DNA of 39,392 bases from Chloroflexota bacterium (GCA_030609055.1 JAUWCZ010000008.1:1-39392); one strand, 5' to 3'; counted from the first letter of the stretch, positions 1-9,264 are shown. Notes: generated by a model from the sequence alone, not told the origin. Numbers and translations are program-made.

Positions 1-1486
1 CATCTGCATAACCATGGGTTGTTGCATATATTACGATTATCTGGTAAGCAATTGGCACTGGGGAAAACTGGGGTTGTTTCAGGATCTCTCGTAACCGACG
101 TCCTCTATCTAACCTGGCTTGGGTTGCTTTATCCAGATCAGAACCAAACTGTGCGAAAGCAGCCAGCTCACGGAAGGCAGCCATCTCCAACCTCAATTGA
201 CCAGCCACCTGTTTCATTGCTTTTAACTGGGCATCGCCACCAACCCGGGAAACGGAGATGCCCGCATTAATAGCCGGTCTAATTCCAGAATAAAACAGGT
301 CATTTTCCAAATATATCTGACCATCCGTTATTGAGATTACATTGGTGGGCACGTAGGCAGACACATCTCCAAGCAGAGTCTCGATGATCGGGAGCGCTGT
401 TAATGAACCACCTGCTCCTTTGACTTTAACTAATTTTGTCCCTGCTCCAGCTTCCAGGTCTTTTTCCGCATCCGGTTTAGCCAGAGGTCCGAGGTATACT
501 TTTTTGTTTACAGCATCATCGATGGTAGCTTGATCATCCTTATATTCTTTTGGCACAATAACAAAATGATCCGCCATCCGTGCTGCTCGTTCCAGCAGCC
601 GGGAATGTAGGTAAAATAAATCTCCCGGGTAAGCTTCACGACCGGGTGGGCGGCGGAGCAGCAAGGAGAGTTCACGATAAGACCAGGCATGCTTGGATAG
701 ATCGTCATAGACAATGAGTGCGTCGCGTCCGGTCTCCATAAACTCTTCTCCCATCGCACAACCGGCATAGGGAGCTATATATTGAAGAGCGCTGGGTTCA
801 TCTGCAGAGGCGACAACAATAATGGTGTGATCCATAGCCCCGTATTCTTCCAGGGTCGCTACTGTTCTGGCAACACCGGCTTTCTTCTGTCCGATTGCGA
901 CATATATGCAAATTACGTCTTCACCTTTTTGGTTGATTATGGTATCCAGGGCAATGGCAGTTTTCCCTGTCTGTCTATCACCGATGATTAATTCTCTTTG
1001 ACCGCGGCCAATCGGAATCATGGAGTCAATTGCTTTGATTCCAGTTTGAATGGGCCGGTCGACATCTTTCCGTTCAATAACCCCGGGGGCAATTCTTTCA
1101 ATAGGCCGGAATCCGGTTTGGCGAATGGGTCCTTTTCCATCAATCGGCTGCCCGATCGCGTTAACAACCCTGCCAATTAGCCCATCTCCCACGGGTACGG
1201 AGGTGATCCGGTTTGTTGATCGGACTTCCATCCCTTCTACGATATCATCGTATTCCCCCATGATAATAACTCCCACAAGATCCTTCTCTAGGTTAAACGC
1301 TGTACCAAAAATGCCGTTTTCAAACTGAACCAGTTCCTGGGCTTGGACATCGGATAATCCTCTCACCCGGGCAATCCCATCCCCGGCTTCTAGGACAGTG
1401 CCAACACTCTGAACACCTGCTACCGGTTCAAAATCATCAATGAACTTTTTGAATTCAGCAGTAATCTGTTTTATTGATTCGGTCAC
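1..1486 (-). CDS. atpA: ATP synthase F1 subunit alpha (3' end outside window)
   Basis: Catalytic-core alpha subunit of the F1Fo ATP synthase. It is absent from the ORF track because the frame is still open at base 1; I translated it on the minus strand for 495 complete codons. The start is GTG at 1486, preceded by GGAGG four bases upstream. The Walker A loop GDRQTGKT, the [21 protein letters not shown] region and the [10 protein letters not shown] and [13 protein letters not shown] blocks are clear. Between LERAAR and GSLTALP there are about 55 residues (start of insert [10 protein letters not shown]), against roughly 10 in Bacillus-type and about 20 in E. coli-type alpha subunits, so a lineage-specific insertion is present. 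The gene upstream is ruvA, not atpH, so the atp genes are split here and atpA probably begins its own transcript in the 226-bp gap (1487-1712), where I see no convincing promoter. Confidence 0.97.
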   Translation of the reverse strand, partial: MTESIKQITAEFKKFIDDFEPVAGVQSVGTVLEAGDGIARVRGLSDVQAQELVQFENGIFGTAFNLEKDLVGVIIMGEYDDIVEGMEVRSTNRITSVPVGDGLIGRVVNAIGQPIDGKGPIRQTGFRPIERIAPGVIERKDVDRPIQTGIKAIDSMIPIGRGQRELIIGDRQTGKTAIALDTIINQKGEDVICIYVAIGQKKAGVARTVATLEEYGAMDHTIIVVASADEPSALQYIAPYAGCAMGEEFMETGRDALIVYDDLSKHAWSYRELSLLLRRPPGREAYPGDLFYLHSRLLERAARMADHFVIVPKEYKDDQATIDDAVNKKVYLGPLAKPDAEKDLEAGAGTKLVKVKGAGGSLTALPIIETLLGDVSAYVPTNVISITDGQIYLENDLFYSGIRPAINAGISVSRVGGDAQLKAMKQVAGQLRLEMAAFRELAAFAQFGSDLDKATQARLDRGRRLREILKQPQFSPVPIAYQIIVIYATTHGYAD

Positions 1487-1712
1487 GATACCTCCGTACA
1501 ATAATAGTTGCTGATAACAATTCGATAATTGCACAAAACCATGTAACGGGTACGCTGCTGCTACTCCCCGGATGCACCCAATCTAAAAAAATATCCTGGA
1601 ATTCAATTCAGAAAAAACCTTCCGAAAATTCTCTATTTTTACAAAGAAAACACCTTTTCCAACAGCAGAAATGATAACTGATTGTAGGCAGATTGTCCAG
1701 CAGTGATGGTCT

Positions 1713-2288
1713 TTAACTGAAATATCGCAGGGCAATAGTTAGCCGAGTTTCCAGGTCAAGCGGTGCTTCCTCTGGAATAGTCTGGAGAGCAGCTTGGGCT
1801 TCCAGAACACTGTAACCTAACGTTGTTAACGCTTCCTGCACTTGGGCGTTTATCCCAGCAGTTTCAGGTGAAATAATGAAATCTTCCTCAAAAGGTATCC
1901 GATCTTCCAGTGAGAGTAGAATTTTTTGGGCTGTTTTCTTACCAATCCCAGATACCTGTGAAAAAATCACTTCCTGCTTATTCAGTACAGCCCTCTTGAT
2001 CACTTCCGGTGTATGGGTGGATAGTGTTTCCAGCGCTAATCTGGGACCAACACCATTCACCTTAATTAGCTGCTGAAATAACATCACCTCGTCCTGGTCC
2101 TGAAAACCAAACAAGGTAAGGGAATCTTCCCTGACGATAAGGTGGGTGTATAATGACAATTTTTCCCCCCGGCGAAGGTTTATGAGAAGAAATCTGGTGA
2201 CATAGACAAGGTAACCAAGTCCACCGACTTCAATGACTACGTTATCTTCTCCTACCAGGAGCACATTTCCTTGAATACTGGCAATCAT
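1713..2288 (-). CDS. ruvA: Holliday junction branch migration protein RuvA
   Basis: RuvA binds the four-way junction and loads the RuvB motor during recombination and repair. The 191-residue length fits the family. The N-terminal OB-fold begins MIASIQGNV, and the two helix-hairpin-helix motifs appear as VNGVGPRLAL and VSGIGKKTAQKIL. A short C-terminal UBA-like domain III (region ALTTLGYSVLEAQAAL) would contact RuvB. The start has AGGGG eight bases upstream. It lies 11 bp after the MgtC-like gene in a yebC-ruvC-(mgtC-like)-ruvA run. ruvB is not in this window. Confidence 0.97.
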   Translation of the reverse strand: MIASIQGNVLLVGEDNVVIEVGGLGYLVYVTRFLLINLRRGEKLSLYTHLIVREDSLTLFGFQDQDEVMLFQQLIKVNGVGPRLALETLSTHTPEVIKRAVLNKQEVIFSQVSGIGKKTAQKILLSLEDRIPFEEDFIISPETAGINAQVQEALTTLGYSVLEAQAALQTIPEEAPLDLETRLTIALRYFS

Positions 2289-2299
2289 GTTGTTTTCCC

Positions 2300-3565
2300 C
2301 TACAGCACTAATACAAAACTCAGTCCAACTACCAGCATAATTATCATTGCTGGCCAGATAAATTTTCGCAGCTTTCGGGAGCCCAGGGAAAAAACCAGCA
2401 CTCCTTTCGAAGCGGTATTTGATAATGTCGCTAAGATAATCGCTCTTTTTCCTGTAATTAACGCAACACTATGTCCTGCTTTAGTGAGATCAGCGATAGA
2501 TAATGTGATTGCATCCACATCTGCAAGACCGGCCAAAAAACTGGTCAGATAAAGACCACGATCCCCAATATACACCTCTGCGGCTTTTGAGAGCAGTAAA
2601 ACCAACGCAAAAATCAATCCAAACTTTATCGCAGGACCAAGTTCAAATGGATTTGATAGTTTTAATTCTTCTTCGTCAATTGCAGATTGAGAGAAAAAGA
2701 GATACAAAGCGTAAACTGAGCCAGAGGCCCCCATTGCTGCCATCGCCGGCCAGATATAAGGCAGAAGGTTGCTATTTACTACAGCAACTTCAATAATCAC
2801 CCGGAAAAACATAATCACCCAAGCTGCAATGATTGCTACTGCAAACGGTTTATCCAATCCATCCTGGGTGGTACTGCGCTGTGAGAAGCTTAGCGTAGTA
2901 GCCGTGCTAGATGCTAAACCTCCCAGCAATCCACTAAAGCCAATGCCTTTTTTGGGACCTACTATCTTGATCAGGATGTACCCCAGAAAATTGATTCCGG
3001 AAATAAAAACCACCATCTTCCAAACCTGATAAGGATTTAACACATTTAGCGGAGGAGGACCGAATGTCGTATCCGGTAAGATAGGAAGGACAATTGCTGT
3101 GATAACCGCAAATTGCAGGGTGGCAAAAACATCTTCCTGAGTAATCACTTTTACAAATTGACGGAGCTCCCATTTCACTGCCAGAAGAACCGTTGTAACC
3201 ACTCCCAACGCGGCGGCAAATTCTACTGAATGGAGATAGCAAATCCCGCCGATGAGAATGGTGATAAGGGCAGCCACTTCAGAAGTTAGACCAATTTCAT
3301 CTCGTTCAGTCGCAGTAATAAAATAGGCCACAATCACCATCGTCCCCAGAAGAGTGATCAGACCAATGAACACCCAAGGTGCATGCATGAGGTCCGACAT
3401 TAAGGCTGCAGATGCCCCAAAAAGGCTCATCAAAGCATAAGTTCTTGCACCGGCAAACAAGCCTCCCCCCTTGACATTGCTGTAGGCATATTCCCTTTGC
3501 ATTCCGATCAGCACACCGATCAGTAAAGCCGCCCCAAAACGAAGAAAAAGGTCTTGATTAATCAT
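2300..3565 (-). CDS. MgtC/SapB family membrane protein with DUF4010
   Basis: Integral membrane protein of about 421 residues with many hydrophobic helices. The N-terminal part matches the MgtC/SapB pattern (LLIGVLIGMQREY, then GARTYALMSLFG). The rest looks like the DUF4010 region, with GLLGGLASSTATTLSFSQRS and FLAGLADVDAITLSIADL. The track's ORF starts at 3655, but that extension runs over the ruvC reading frame. ATG at 3565 fits the family N-terminus and overlaps the ruvC stop by eight bases (ATGATTAA), suggesting translational coupling; an AGGAGG lies about 16 bases upstream, unusually far. Substrate and role are unknown. MgtC proteins are linked to Mg2+ homeostasis and related membrane functions, but the genomic company here (ruv genes) gives no hint. 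Confidence 0.85.
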   Translation of the reverse strand: MINQDLFLRFGAALLIGVLIGMQREYAYSNVKGGGLFAGARTYALMSLFGASAALMSDLMHAPWVFIGLITLLGTMVIVAYFITATERDEIGLTSEVAALITILIGGICYLHSVEFAAALGVVTTVLLAVKWELRQFVKVITQEDVFATLQFAVITAIVLPILPDTTFGPPPLNVLNPYQVWKMVVFISGINFLGYILIKIVGPKKGIGFSGLLGGLASSTATTLSFSQRSTTQDGLDKPFAVAIIAAWVIMFFRVIIEVAVVNSNLLPYIWPAMAAMGASGSVYALYLFFSQSAIDEEELKLSNPFELGPAIKFGLIFALVLLLSKAAEVYIGDRGLYLTSFLAGLADVDAITLSIADLTKAGHSVALITGKRAIILATLSNTASKGVLVFSLGSRKLRKFIWPAMIIMLVVGLSFVLVL

Positions 3566-4067
3566 GATCTGTAATATGATTCCTCCTGGTTGTATGTAAG
3601 TGACAAATAGCAACCGCCAATGCGTCCGCTGCATCATCAGGCTGGGGTATTTCACTCAGATGCAGAAGTACTTTTACCATTTGCTGGATCTGGTTTTTGT
3701 CCGCATTTCCGTATCCCACAACAGCCTGTTTAATTTCTAAAGGTGTATACTCACCTACTGGTAACTCTGAAGCGGCGGCAGCAATTAGGGCAGCACCTCT
3801 TCCCTGACCAACACTGATTGCTGTCTTAACATTCTTTTGGAAATATAACTTCTCTACTGCACAATAATCGACTTGATGTTTTTTTAATATCTCATTCAGG
3901 GATCGAAAGAGATGAAGCAAACGCTTAGGTTCTTCCCAATCACTAGGCGTCTTTACCACGCCATGCGTAATCCATTCCAACTCTCCATTATCCAACTCTT
4001 GGACAAGGCCATATCCGGTGATAGCAGTGCCTGGATCTATCCCAATCACAATCCTCGACTTTGCCAT
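3558..4067 (-). CDS. ruvC: Crossover junction endodeoxyribonuclease RuvC
   Basis: Holliday junction resolvase. Acidic active-site residues are in place: Asp in VIGIDPG near the N-terminus, Glu in AVEKLYF, and the paired Asp in PDDAADALAVA near the C-terminus. The track begins at a TTG (4079), but ATG at 4067 gives the standard family N-terminus (MAKSRIVIGIDPG) and about 169 residues. It begins five bases after the yebC stop, with AGGGG about a dozen bases upstream inside the end of yebC. The stop overlaps the start of the MgtC/DUF4010 gene. Confidence 0.96.
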   Translation of the reverse strand: MAKSRIVIGIDPGTAITGYGLVQELDNGELEWITHGVVKTPSDWEEPKRLLHLFRSLNEILKKHQVDYCAVEKLYFQKNVKTAISVGQGRGAALIAAAASELPVGEYTPLEIKQAVVGYGNADKNQIQQMVKVLLHLSEIPQPDDAADALAVAICHLHTTRRNHITDHD

Positions 4068-4071
4068 CAAT

Positions 4072-4821
4072 TTACACAAACCCCTCTAACGCTTCATCTG
4101 TGATTTTCAGGTTTGTGTAAACTTCCTGTACATCATCCAATTCTTCTAGTAAATCAATAATCTTCATCACCTGCAGGGTATCATCCAGATTTAATACAAC
4201 TTCCTGATTGGGATCCATTCTTAATCCGGATGCATCTGGAGTTATATTCGCTTCCTTGAGACTATCGTGAATTGTCTTAAATGATTCTACAGGTCCGATA
4301 ATTTCAAAGTATTCATTTTCTTCGATAACGTCATCCGCTCCAGTTTCAACAGCTATCTCAAATACTTCATCAAAATTGTAGTTTCCGCAGGGAATATTAA
4401 AATAAGATTTCCTGGTAAATTGCCAGGAAACCGATCCCTCCTGCCCCATACTCCCTCCGTGTTTTGCCAGTAGATGTCTGATATCTGATACTGTCCGGTT
4501 TCGATTATCTGTAATGCAGTGTAGGATTACGGCGACACCATGAGGTGCAATACCCTCGTAGTGAATCTTTTCCATACTGGTTGCATCACGATCTTTGCCA
4601 GTACCGCGTTTAATCGCCCTGTCAATATTCGCACTGGGCATATTGGCTGTTTTCGCCCGGTCAATAGCCAAACGCAACCCAAAGTTTATATCTGGGTCAC
4701 CTCCGCCCTCCCGGGAAGCAATCTGTATTTCCTTAGCGAGCTTTGTATAAACTGCGCCTCGCCGGGCGTCCTGTTGGGCTTTTTTGTGTTTTATGGTTGA
4801 CCATTTTGAATGTCCTGACAT
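4072..4821 (-). CDS. yebC: YebC/PmpR-family protein
   Basis: Member of the YebC/TACO1 family, formerly described only as transcriptional regulators and more recently connected with translation of difficult peptides. The signature start MSGHSKWSTIKHKKAQQDA is perfect, followed by the ASREGGGDPDINFGLRLAI and GTGKDR region. The 249-residue length is typical. The SD is GGAGG seven or eight bases before ATG. It is the first gene of the yebC-ruvC-mgtC-like-ruvA unit, and linkage of yebC with ruvC is common in bacteria. Confidence 0.97.
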   Translation of the reverse strand: MSGHSKWSTIKHKKAQQDARRGAVYTKLAKEIQIASREGGGDPDINFGLRLAIDRAKTANMPSANIDRAIKRGTGKDRDATSMEKIHYEGIAPHGVAVILHCITDNRNRTVSDIRHLLAKHGGSMGQEGSVSWQFTRKSYFNIPCGNYNFDEVFEIAVETGADDVIEENEYFEIIGPVESFKTIHDSLKEANITPDASGLRMDPNQEVVLNLDDTLQVMKIIDLLEELDDVQEVYTNLKITDEALEGFV

Positions 4822-4907
4822 TATGAACCTCCAAAAATTAGTGGAATTACAACTGAAAATATCACCTGGTGTTCGGGTATTTTTTTCTCTCCATGCAGGT
4901 TGATCGT

Positions 4908-4913
4908 ATTATA
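4908..4913 (-). promoter_or_regulatory. Candidate -10 element for the yebC-ruvCA unit
   Basis: Reading the minus strand, a perfect TATAAT lies about 87 bp before the yebC start, inside the 155-bp gap after the radical SAM gene. No good -35 hexamer sits at the right distance (GAAGGT at 17 bp), so this is only a likely promoter. Confidence 0.35.
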
Positions 4914-4943
4914 ACATCAGGCACAAGTTTACCTTCCATTTCA

Positions 4944-4973
4944 AAATAACCGACCCTCATATTCAGGTTATTT
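4944..4973 (-). terminator. Weak intrinsic terminator after the radical SAM gene
   Basis: Inverted repeat AAATAACC/GGTTATTT with a 14-base loop begins four bases beyond the radical SAM stop codon. On the minus strand it ends in TTATTTT. The stem is AT-rich and the T tract short, so termination may be partial. Confidence 0.45.
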
Positions 4974-4976
4974 CGC

Positions 4977-5888
4977 CTACCGTTTATCCAAGCGGGTTAG
5001 ACCCAACTTTTTCGCTTCATCAACAACTCCCCGGTATTCATCCAAAGTTATTCTACGATTTATCTCGCTGTGCCTTTGAGCCAGATAGGCAGGTCGATAT
5101 TGATCCATGATGTTTATATATGTATTGAGAGAGATTTCCTCCGCAAGAAAACTCAGAATATCACTGGATCCTGCCAGATCTCCAGGTAACACCAAATGGC
5201 GTATCAGCAGTCCTCTCTCTGCAATTCCTTGCTGATCCAGAACTAAGTCCCCCACTTGCCAGTGCATTTCTTTAACTGCCTGTTGGTTAATTATTGGATA
5301 ATCAGGAATGCTGGAATATTTTTCCCCCACTTTTGCCCGGCTATACTTCATATCCGGCATATAGATATCGATAATACCATTCAGCATTTTCAGAGTTGAG
5401 AGGGAATCATACCCGCCAGTGTTATAAACAAGTGGACTTTGTAATCCTCGCTGGGCTGCGAGATAAACAGCCTGAATTATTTGAGCAGCAACATGAGTTG
5501 GGGATACTAGATTAATGTTATGACATCCCCTGCTTTCTAAATCCAACATCACCTCCGCTAAGGTTTCAACTTCAATCTTAGATCCACTAAGACTTTGGCT
5601 GATATCTGCATTCTGGCAATACAAACAGTTTAGATTACAGCCGCTGAAAAAAATTGTTCCCGATCCCCGCCATCCACGCAGCGGTCCTTCCTCTCCATGA
5701 TGTGGCCCATAACTATTCATCCAGACCCGTTTTCCCACACCGCATATACCTGTTTCTCCCATATTTCGGTTTATGCCACAGTCTCGGGGACAGAGATCAC
5801 AAGTTTCCAATCGCTGCTGTGCTTGAATGACTCTTTTCTCGAGTTCGCCGGAGTTCAATAAACCTGCATAAGCTGGTTGAAAGACCAT
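4977..5888 (-). CDS. PflX-like radical SAM protein (COG1313 type)
   Basis: Radical SAM iron-sulfur protein related to pyruvate formate-lyase activating enzymes. The CxxxCxxC cluster motif is FSGCNLNCLYCQN. It is preceded by a Cys-rich N-terminal segment (CDLCPRDCGINR, then GICGVGK) typical of the PflX/COG1313 group, whose substrate is generally unknown. The track start (5945) has no SD. The inner ATG at 5888 follows AGAGGAAACC and is preferred, giving about 303 residues. It is divergent from the L,D-transpeptidase gene. No glycyl-radical enzyme gene lies nearby to suggest a target. Confidence 0.85.
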   Translation of the reverse strand: MVFQPAYAGLLNSGELEKRVIQAQQRLETCDLCPRDCGINRNMGETGICGVGKRVWMNSYGPHHGEEGPLRGWRGSGTIFFSGCNLNCLYCQNADISQSLSGSKIEVETLAEVMLDLESRGCHNINLVSPTHVAAQIIQAVYLAAQRGLQSPLVYNTGGYDSLSTLKMLNGIIDIYMPDMKYSRAKVGEKYSSIPDYPIINQQAVKEMHWQVGDLVLDQQGIAERGLLIRHLVLPGDLAGSSDILSFLAEEISLNTYINIMDQYRPAYLAQRHSEINRRITLDEYRGVVDEAKKLGLTRLDKR

Positions 5889-5976
5889 GGTTTCCTCTGG
5901 ATACATACCTATTATACCGATTGATAATCCTCCGGAACATCCCATTGACGTTCTTGTCTATATCGGGGTTAACGAC

Positions 5977-6005
5977 TTGAAATTATCTGCTATCTTCGAT
6001 AGAAT
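5977..6005 (+). promoter_or_regulatory. Sigma-70-type promoter for the L,D-transpeptidase gene
   Basis: TTGAAA, a 17-bp spacer and TAGAAT lie directly before the gene. Transcription would begin near 6012, almost on the GGAGG ribosome site, giving a very short leader. Confidence 0.55.
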
Positions 6006-6023
6006 TCCCGTGGAGGCATTAAT

Positions 6024-7091
6024 TTGAATTCCATCTCACGCAAGAGCTTTCTCAAAATTTCTCTCCTGGGGATGATTGGTGCTGGATTCTCTCCAGGTTT
6101 TCAATCATTCCAAACCAGAAGGATTCAGGGATTAATCGGTCGAATCACTTCCGACGATAAAATCATTCCCATCTATAAGGAACCCAGCTTTGAAAGCGAT
6201 GTTGTTCGGGAGACAGCCTTTGATGAACTTCTGCATCTTTATTACGAGCAGGAGGTTAACCAAGAGGATTCTCCACCTCAGCTTTGGTACCGAGTGTGGG
6301 GTGGATTTCTACCAGGGGCGTATGTCCAGCAAACGCGGTACAGATTAAACCAGCCAATAGATACCATCCCAGATTGCGGCAGGCTAGCGGAGATTACCGT
6401 ACCTTTCACAGAAGCATTTACCTTCAATGAATATAAGGGATGGAATAAGAAATATAGGCTTTACTACGAAACAACACATTGGTTGACTGGCATAGCTAAG
6501 GGACCGGATGGGAAAGAATGGTATGAACTTACCTCACAACTATCCAGTTCCCTGGTATATCTTGTCCGAAAAGAACACTTGCGACCAGTACGGGATGTTG
6601 AATATTTACCTACCAGCATACAAAATCCGCCAGAGAACAAGTTAATTAAAGTGTCCTTGAGTGATCAGACATTATCCGCTTATGAGGAGGATAACCTTGT
6701 TTTCCAGACAAAGATCTCCTCCGGCTTAGGTTTTAATGAAGTAACTCTCAAGAATCCAAACGCGACGGCGACTCCCCGAGGTACCTTTTTCGTCACATCC
6801 AAATATCCATCCAAACACATGGGAGGGGTAATTGCAACTGGCGCTCCCGGCAGCTATACACTACCTGGTGTTCCCTGGACAACTTTTTTTATCTATGATA
6901 CTGGCGTTGCATTCCATGGAACATACTGGCATAACAATTTTGGAAACAAAATGAGTCATGGCTGTGTAAATATGAGAAATTGTGACGCAAAATGGATTTT
7001 CCGCTGGGTAAATCCCGCCTACGATCCCCCTTATAAAGATCATTGTGATTGGCACAAAACCGGTAATGGCACTCGAATTGATATTGACTGA
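6024..7091 (+). CDS. Secreted L,D-transpeptidase (YkuD domain)
   Basis: Exported cell-wall enzyme that would form 3-3 peptidoglycan cross-links or anchor proteins. The N-terminus has a Tat-like signal (SRKSFLK followed by a hydrophobic stretch to about residue 27), though the usual second Arg is Lys. The middle has SH3-like stretches. The C-terminal YkuD domain (about 205-340) carries the catalytic motif, with H298 in FHGTYW and H312/C314 in SHGCVNMRNC. The start is TTG at 6024, fixed by GGAGG seven bases upstream. It stands alone between divergent and downstream housekeeping genes. Confidence 0.9.
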   Translation: MNSISRKSFLKISLLGMIGAGFSPGFQSFQTRRIQGLIGRITSDDKIIPIYKEPSFESDVVRETAFDELLHLYYEQEVNQEDSPPQLWYRVWGGFLPGAYVQQTRYRLNQPIDTIPDCGRLAEITVPFTEAFTFNEYKGWNKKYRLYYETTHWLTGIAKGPDGKEWYELTSQLSSSLVYLVRKEHLRPVRDVEYLPTSIQNPPENKLIKVSLSDQTLSAYEEDNLVFQTKISSGLGFNEVTLKNPNATATPRGTFFVTSKYPSKHMGGVIATGAPGSYTLPGVPWTTFFIYDTGVAFHGTYWHNNFGNKMSHGCVNMRNCDAKWIFRWVNPAYDPPYKDHCDWHKTGNGTRIDID

Positions 7092-7129
7092 TCCCGAAGT
7101 TGAAATCCAATCTATGCTAAAATCAACTC

Positions 7130-7585
7130 ATGAGCGGGAAGACAATTACAAAGAACAAAAAAGCATACTTTAATTACCAGATCCTCGATACATATGAAGC
7201 TGGTATTGTTTTGCATGGACCAGAGATAAAATCTATACGCAATCACCAGATTAGCATTGACCAGGCTTATGTTCATGTGGATGGAGAAGAAGCTTGGCTG
7301 ATTGACTCTTATATTCATCCCTATGAACAAGCAAGCTTATACAACCATAATCCGCAACGTCGACGAAAACTCCTGCTGCATAAAAAGGAAATCTTGGAAC
7401 TTTGGGATAAAGTCAGAATTAAGGGCAATACAATTGTTCCTTTAAGAGTTTATCTAGTCAAGGGCATGGCGAAGGTGGAGATCGCAGTTGCTAAAGGGAA
7501 AAAACTCCGGGATAAACGGAAAAAAATTGCAGAAAGAGATGCGGAAAGGCAGGCTGAACGGGATCTTCGACGGATAGGTTTCTAA
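7130..7585 (+). CDS. smpB: SsrA-binding protein SmpB
   Basis: Partner of tmRNA in rescuing stalled ribosomes. Typical blocks are present: NKKAYFNYQILDTYEAGIVL, GPEIKSIRNHQISI, RRRRKLLLHK-like RRRKLLLHKKEI, and a basic C-terminal tail (GKKLRDKRKKIAERD, ending RRIGF). The 151-residue length is standard. No SD precedes the ATG; a TAAAAT hexamer ends six bases before it, so the message may be leaderless. The tmRNA gene itself was not found in this window. Confidence 0.96.
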   Translation: MSGKTITKNKKAYFNYQILDTYEAGIVLHGPEIKSIRNHQISIDQAYVHVDGEEAWLIDSYIHPYEQASLYNHNPQRRRKLLLHKKEILELWDKVRIKGNTIVPLRVYLVKGMAKVEIAVAKGKKLRDKRKKIAERDAERQAERDLRRIGF

Positions 7586-7666
7586 CCCTCTATTCCCTCT
7601 CCCCCCAAGGTTAGACAAAATGGAGATGAGTCCCCCATCAAATACGATAATAGAGGCTATGACTGT

Positions 7667-9229
7667 ATGATCCAAATTAACGGAAGCTCACTGACAATCG
7701 AAGAAATAAAACTGTTAGCCGTTGAGAACGAACCAGTCTCCTTATCCCAGAATGCAAAAAAAACAGTTCAACGCTCCCGTCGTTGGGTCGATGAGATTAT
7801 CAGTCAGGGTAAACCAATTTATGGTATCAATACTGGTTTTGGAATTTTTGCTGATCGGCAGATTTCAAGCCATGAATCCAGGCAACTAAGCCGCAATCTG
7901 ATTCTCAGTCATGCTGTTGGAACAGGGGTTCCATTGCCAAAAGAGGTTGTCCGTGCGGCTATGTTAATTCGCGCGAACACGCTGGCAAAAGGTTTTTCAG
8001 GTGTGCGATCATCCTTGATTGAAACCATGCTGGAAATGCTGAATCGTGGTGTCCATCCAATCATCCCTTCCCAGGGATCGCTTGGATCTTCTGGAGATCT
8101 TGCGCCTCTTTCTCATCTTGGATTGGTGTTATCAACTGATGAAGATGATTTAGATGAGCAATCCGGTTACGCAGAATTTCAAGGCACTATTATGAGCGGG
8201 AAGAAAGCAATGAAGAAAGCTGGAATTCCGCGTATTATCCTAGAAGCCAAAGAAGGAATTGCATTAACAAACGGAGCAACTTTTTCTGCAGCCATTGCTG
8301 CTCTTGCTTGCAATGATATAGAAAATCTCCTCTCTGTGGCTGAAATCGCCTTAGCAATGACTTTAGAGGCGTTATTAGGTATCTCAAGCGCCTTTGATCC
8401 TCGGATCCATAAATCCCGACAGCATCCTGGACAAATCACTGTCGCTGAAAATATAAGGGCACTTACCAAAGACAGCACCCTTCTGGATTCTACAAATCGG
8501 ATCCAAGACGCCTATTCACTGCGGTGTAGTCCCCAAGTGCATGGACCCGCCCGGGAAATCCTTGCGTTTGCAGCTGATGTCATTTCCAGAGAAATCAACG
8601 CAGCCACAGATAACCCGTTATTATTTGGAGAAGGGGAAGCAATTTCGGGAGGTAACTTTCACGGTGAACCAATCGGATTGGTGATGGATTATCTGGGTAT
8701 CGCTATGACTGAGATTTCTGGCATCTCTGAGAGGCGCATCTTCCGGTTATTAGACAACCGTTTAAATGAAAACCTCCCTTCAATGCTGGTCGATCGGCAC
8801 GAGGATGCTGGGTTAAATTCTGGGATGATGATGCCTCAATATACGGCTGCGTCCCTGGTACTTGAAAATCGATCCCTGTCAACACCAGATAGCATTCACT
8901 CACTCCCCACATCGGCTGCCCAGGAAGATCATAACGCGAATTCCCTGACGGCCGCGAGACACACGCGGCAGATCCTTACCAACACGACCCACGTGCTGGC
9001 GATTGAACTGTACACAGCAGCCCGGGCTCTTGATCTCCGGCTTCGAGATTTACCCCAGGCGAAACTTGGAAGGGGGACCTTAGCAGCATTCCAATCTATC
9101 AGAAAAAGCGTTATCTATCATCCTACGGACACGTTATGGGGACCGGAAATTGACGCTGTCCGTAAATTAATTGAGACGAGGGAAATATCCTCCGCTGTAG
9201 CTGGCTCCCTCCCAAAATCAACCCAGTAG
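7667..9229 (+). CDS. hutH: Histidine ammonia-lyase
   Basis: MIO-dependent aromatic amino acid lyase, most likely converting histidine to urocanate. The YGINTGFG motif (Y52), the SHAVG motif expected for the histidine-specific branch, TNGATFSAAI, the AYSLRCSPQVHG block and QEDHN are all present. The 520-residue length fits. The tripeptide that cyclises into MIO is normally Ala-Ser-Gly; here it reads Ser-Ser-Gly (residues 141-143, in GSLGSSGDLAPLSH). No hutU, hutI or hutG lies nearby, so the pathway context is missing. The SD is weak (GAGG about 12 bases upstream). Confidence 0.93.
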   Translation: MIQINGSSLTIEEIKLLAVENEPVSLSQNAKKTVQRSRRWVDEIISQGKPIYGINTGFGIFADRQISSHESRQLSRNLILSHAVGTGVPLPKEVVRAAMLIRANTLAKGFSGVRSSLIETMLEMLNRGVHPIIPSQGSLGSSGDLAPLSHLGLVLSTDEDDLDEQSGYAEFQGTIMSGKKAMKKAGIPRIILEAKEGIALTNGATFSAAIAALACNDIENLLSVAEIALAMTLEALLGISSAFDPRIHKSRQHPGQITVAENIRALTKDSTLLDSTNRIQDAYSLRCSPQVHGPAREILAFAADVISREINAATDNPLLFGEGEAISGGNFHGEPIGLVMDYLGIAMTEISGISERRIFRLLDNRLNENLPSMLVDRHEDAGLNSGMMMPQYTAASLVLENRSLSTPDSIHSLPTSAAQEDHNANSLTAARHTRQILTNTTHVLAIELYTAARALDLRLRDLPQAKLGRGTLAAFQSIRKSVIYHPTDTLWGPEIDAVRKLIETREISSAVAGSLPKSTQ

Positions 9230-9264
9230 GTGTTCAGAACAAGGCAGGAATTAGGAAGGTGGAG

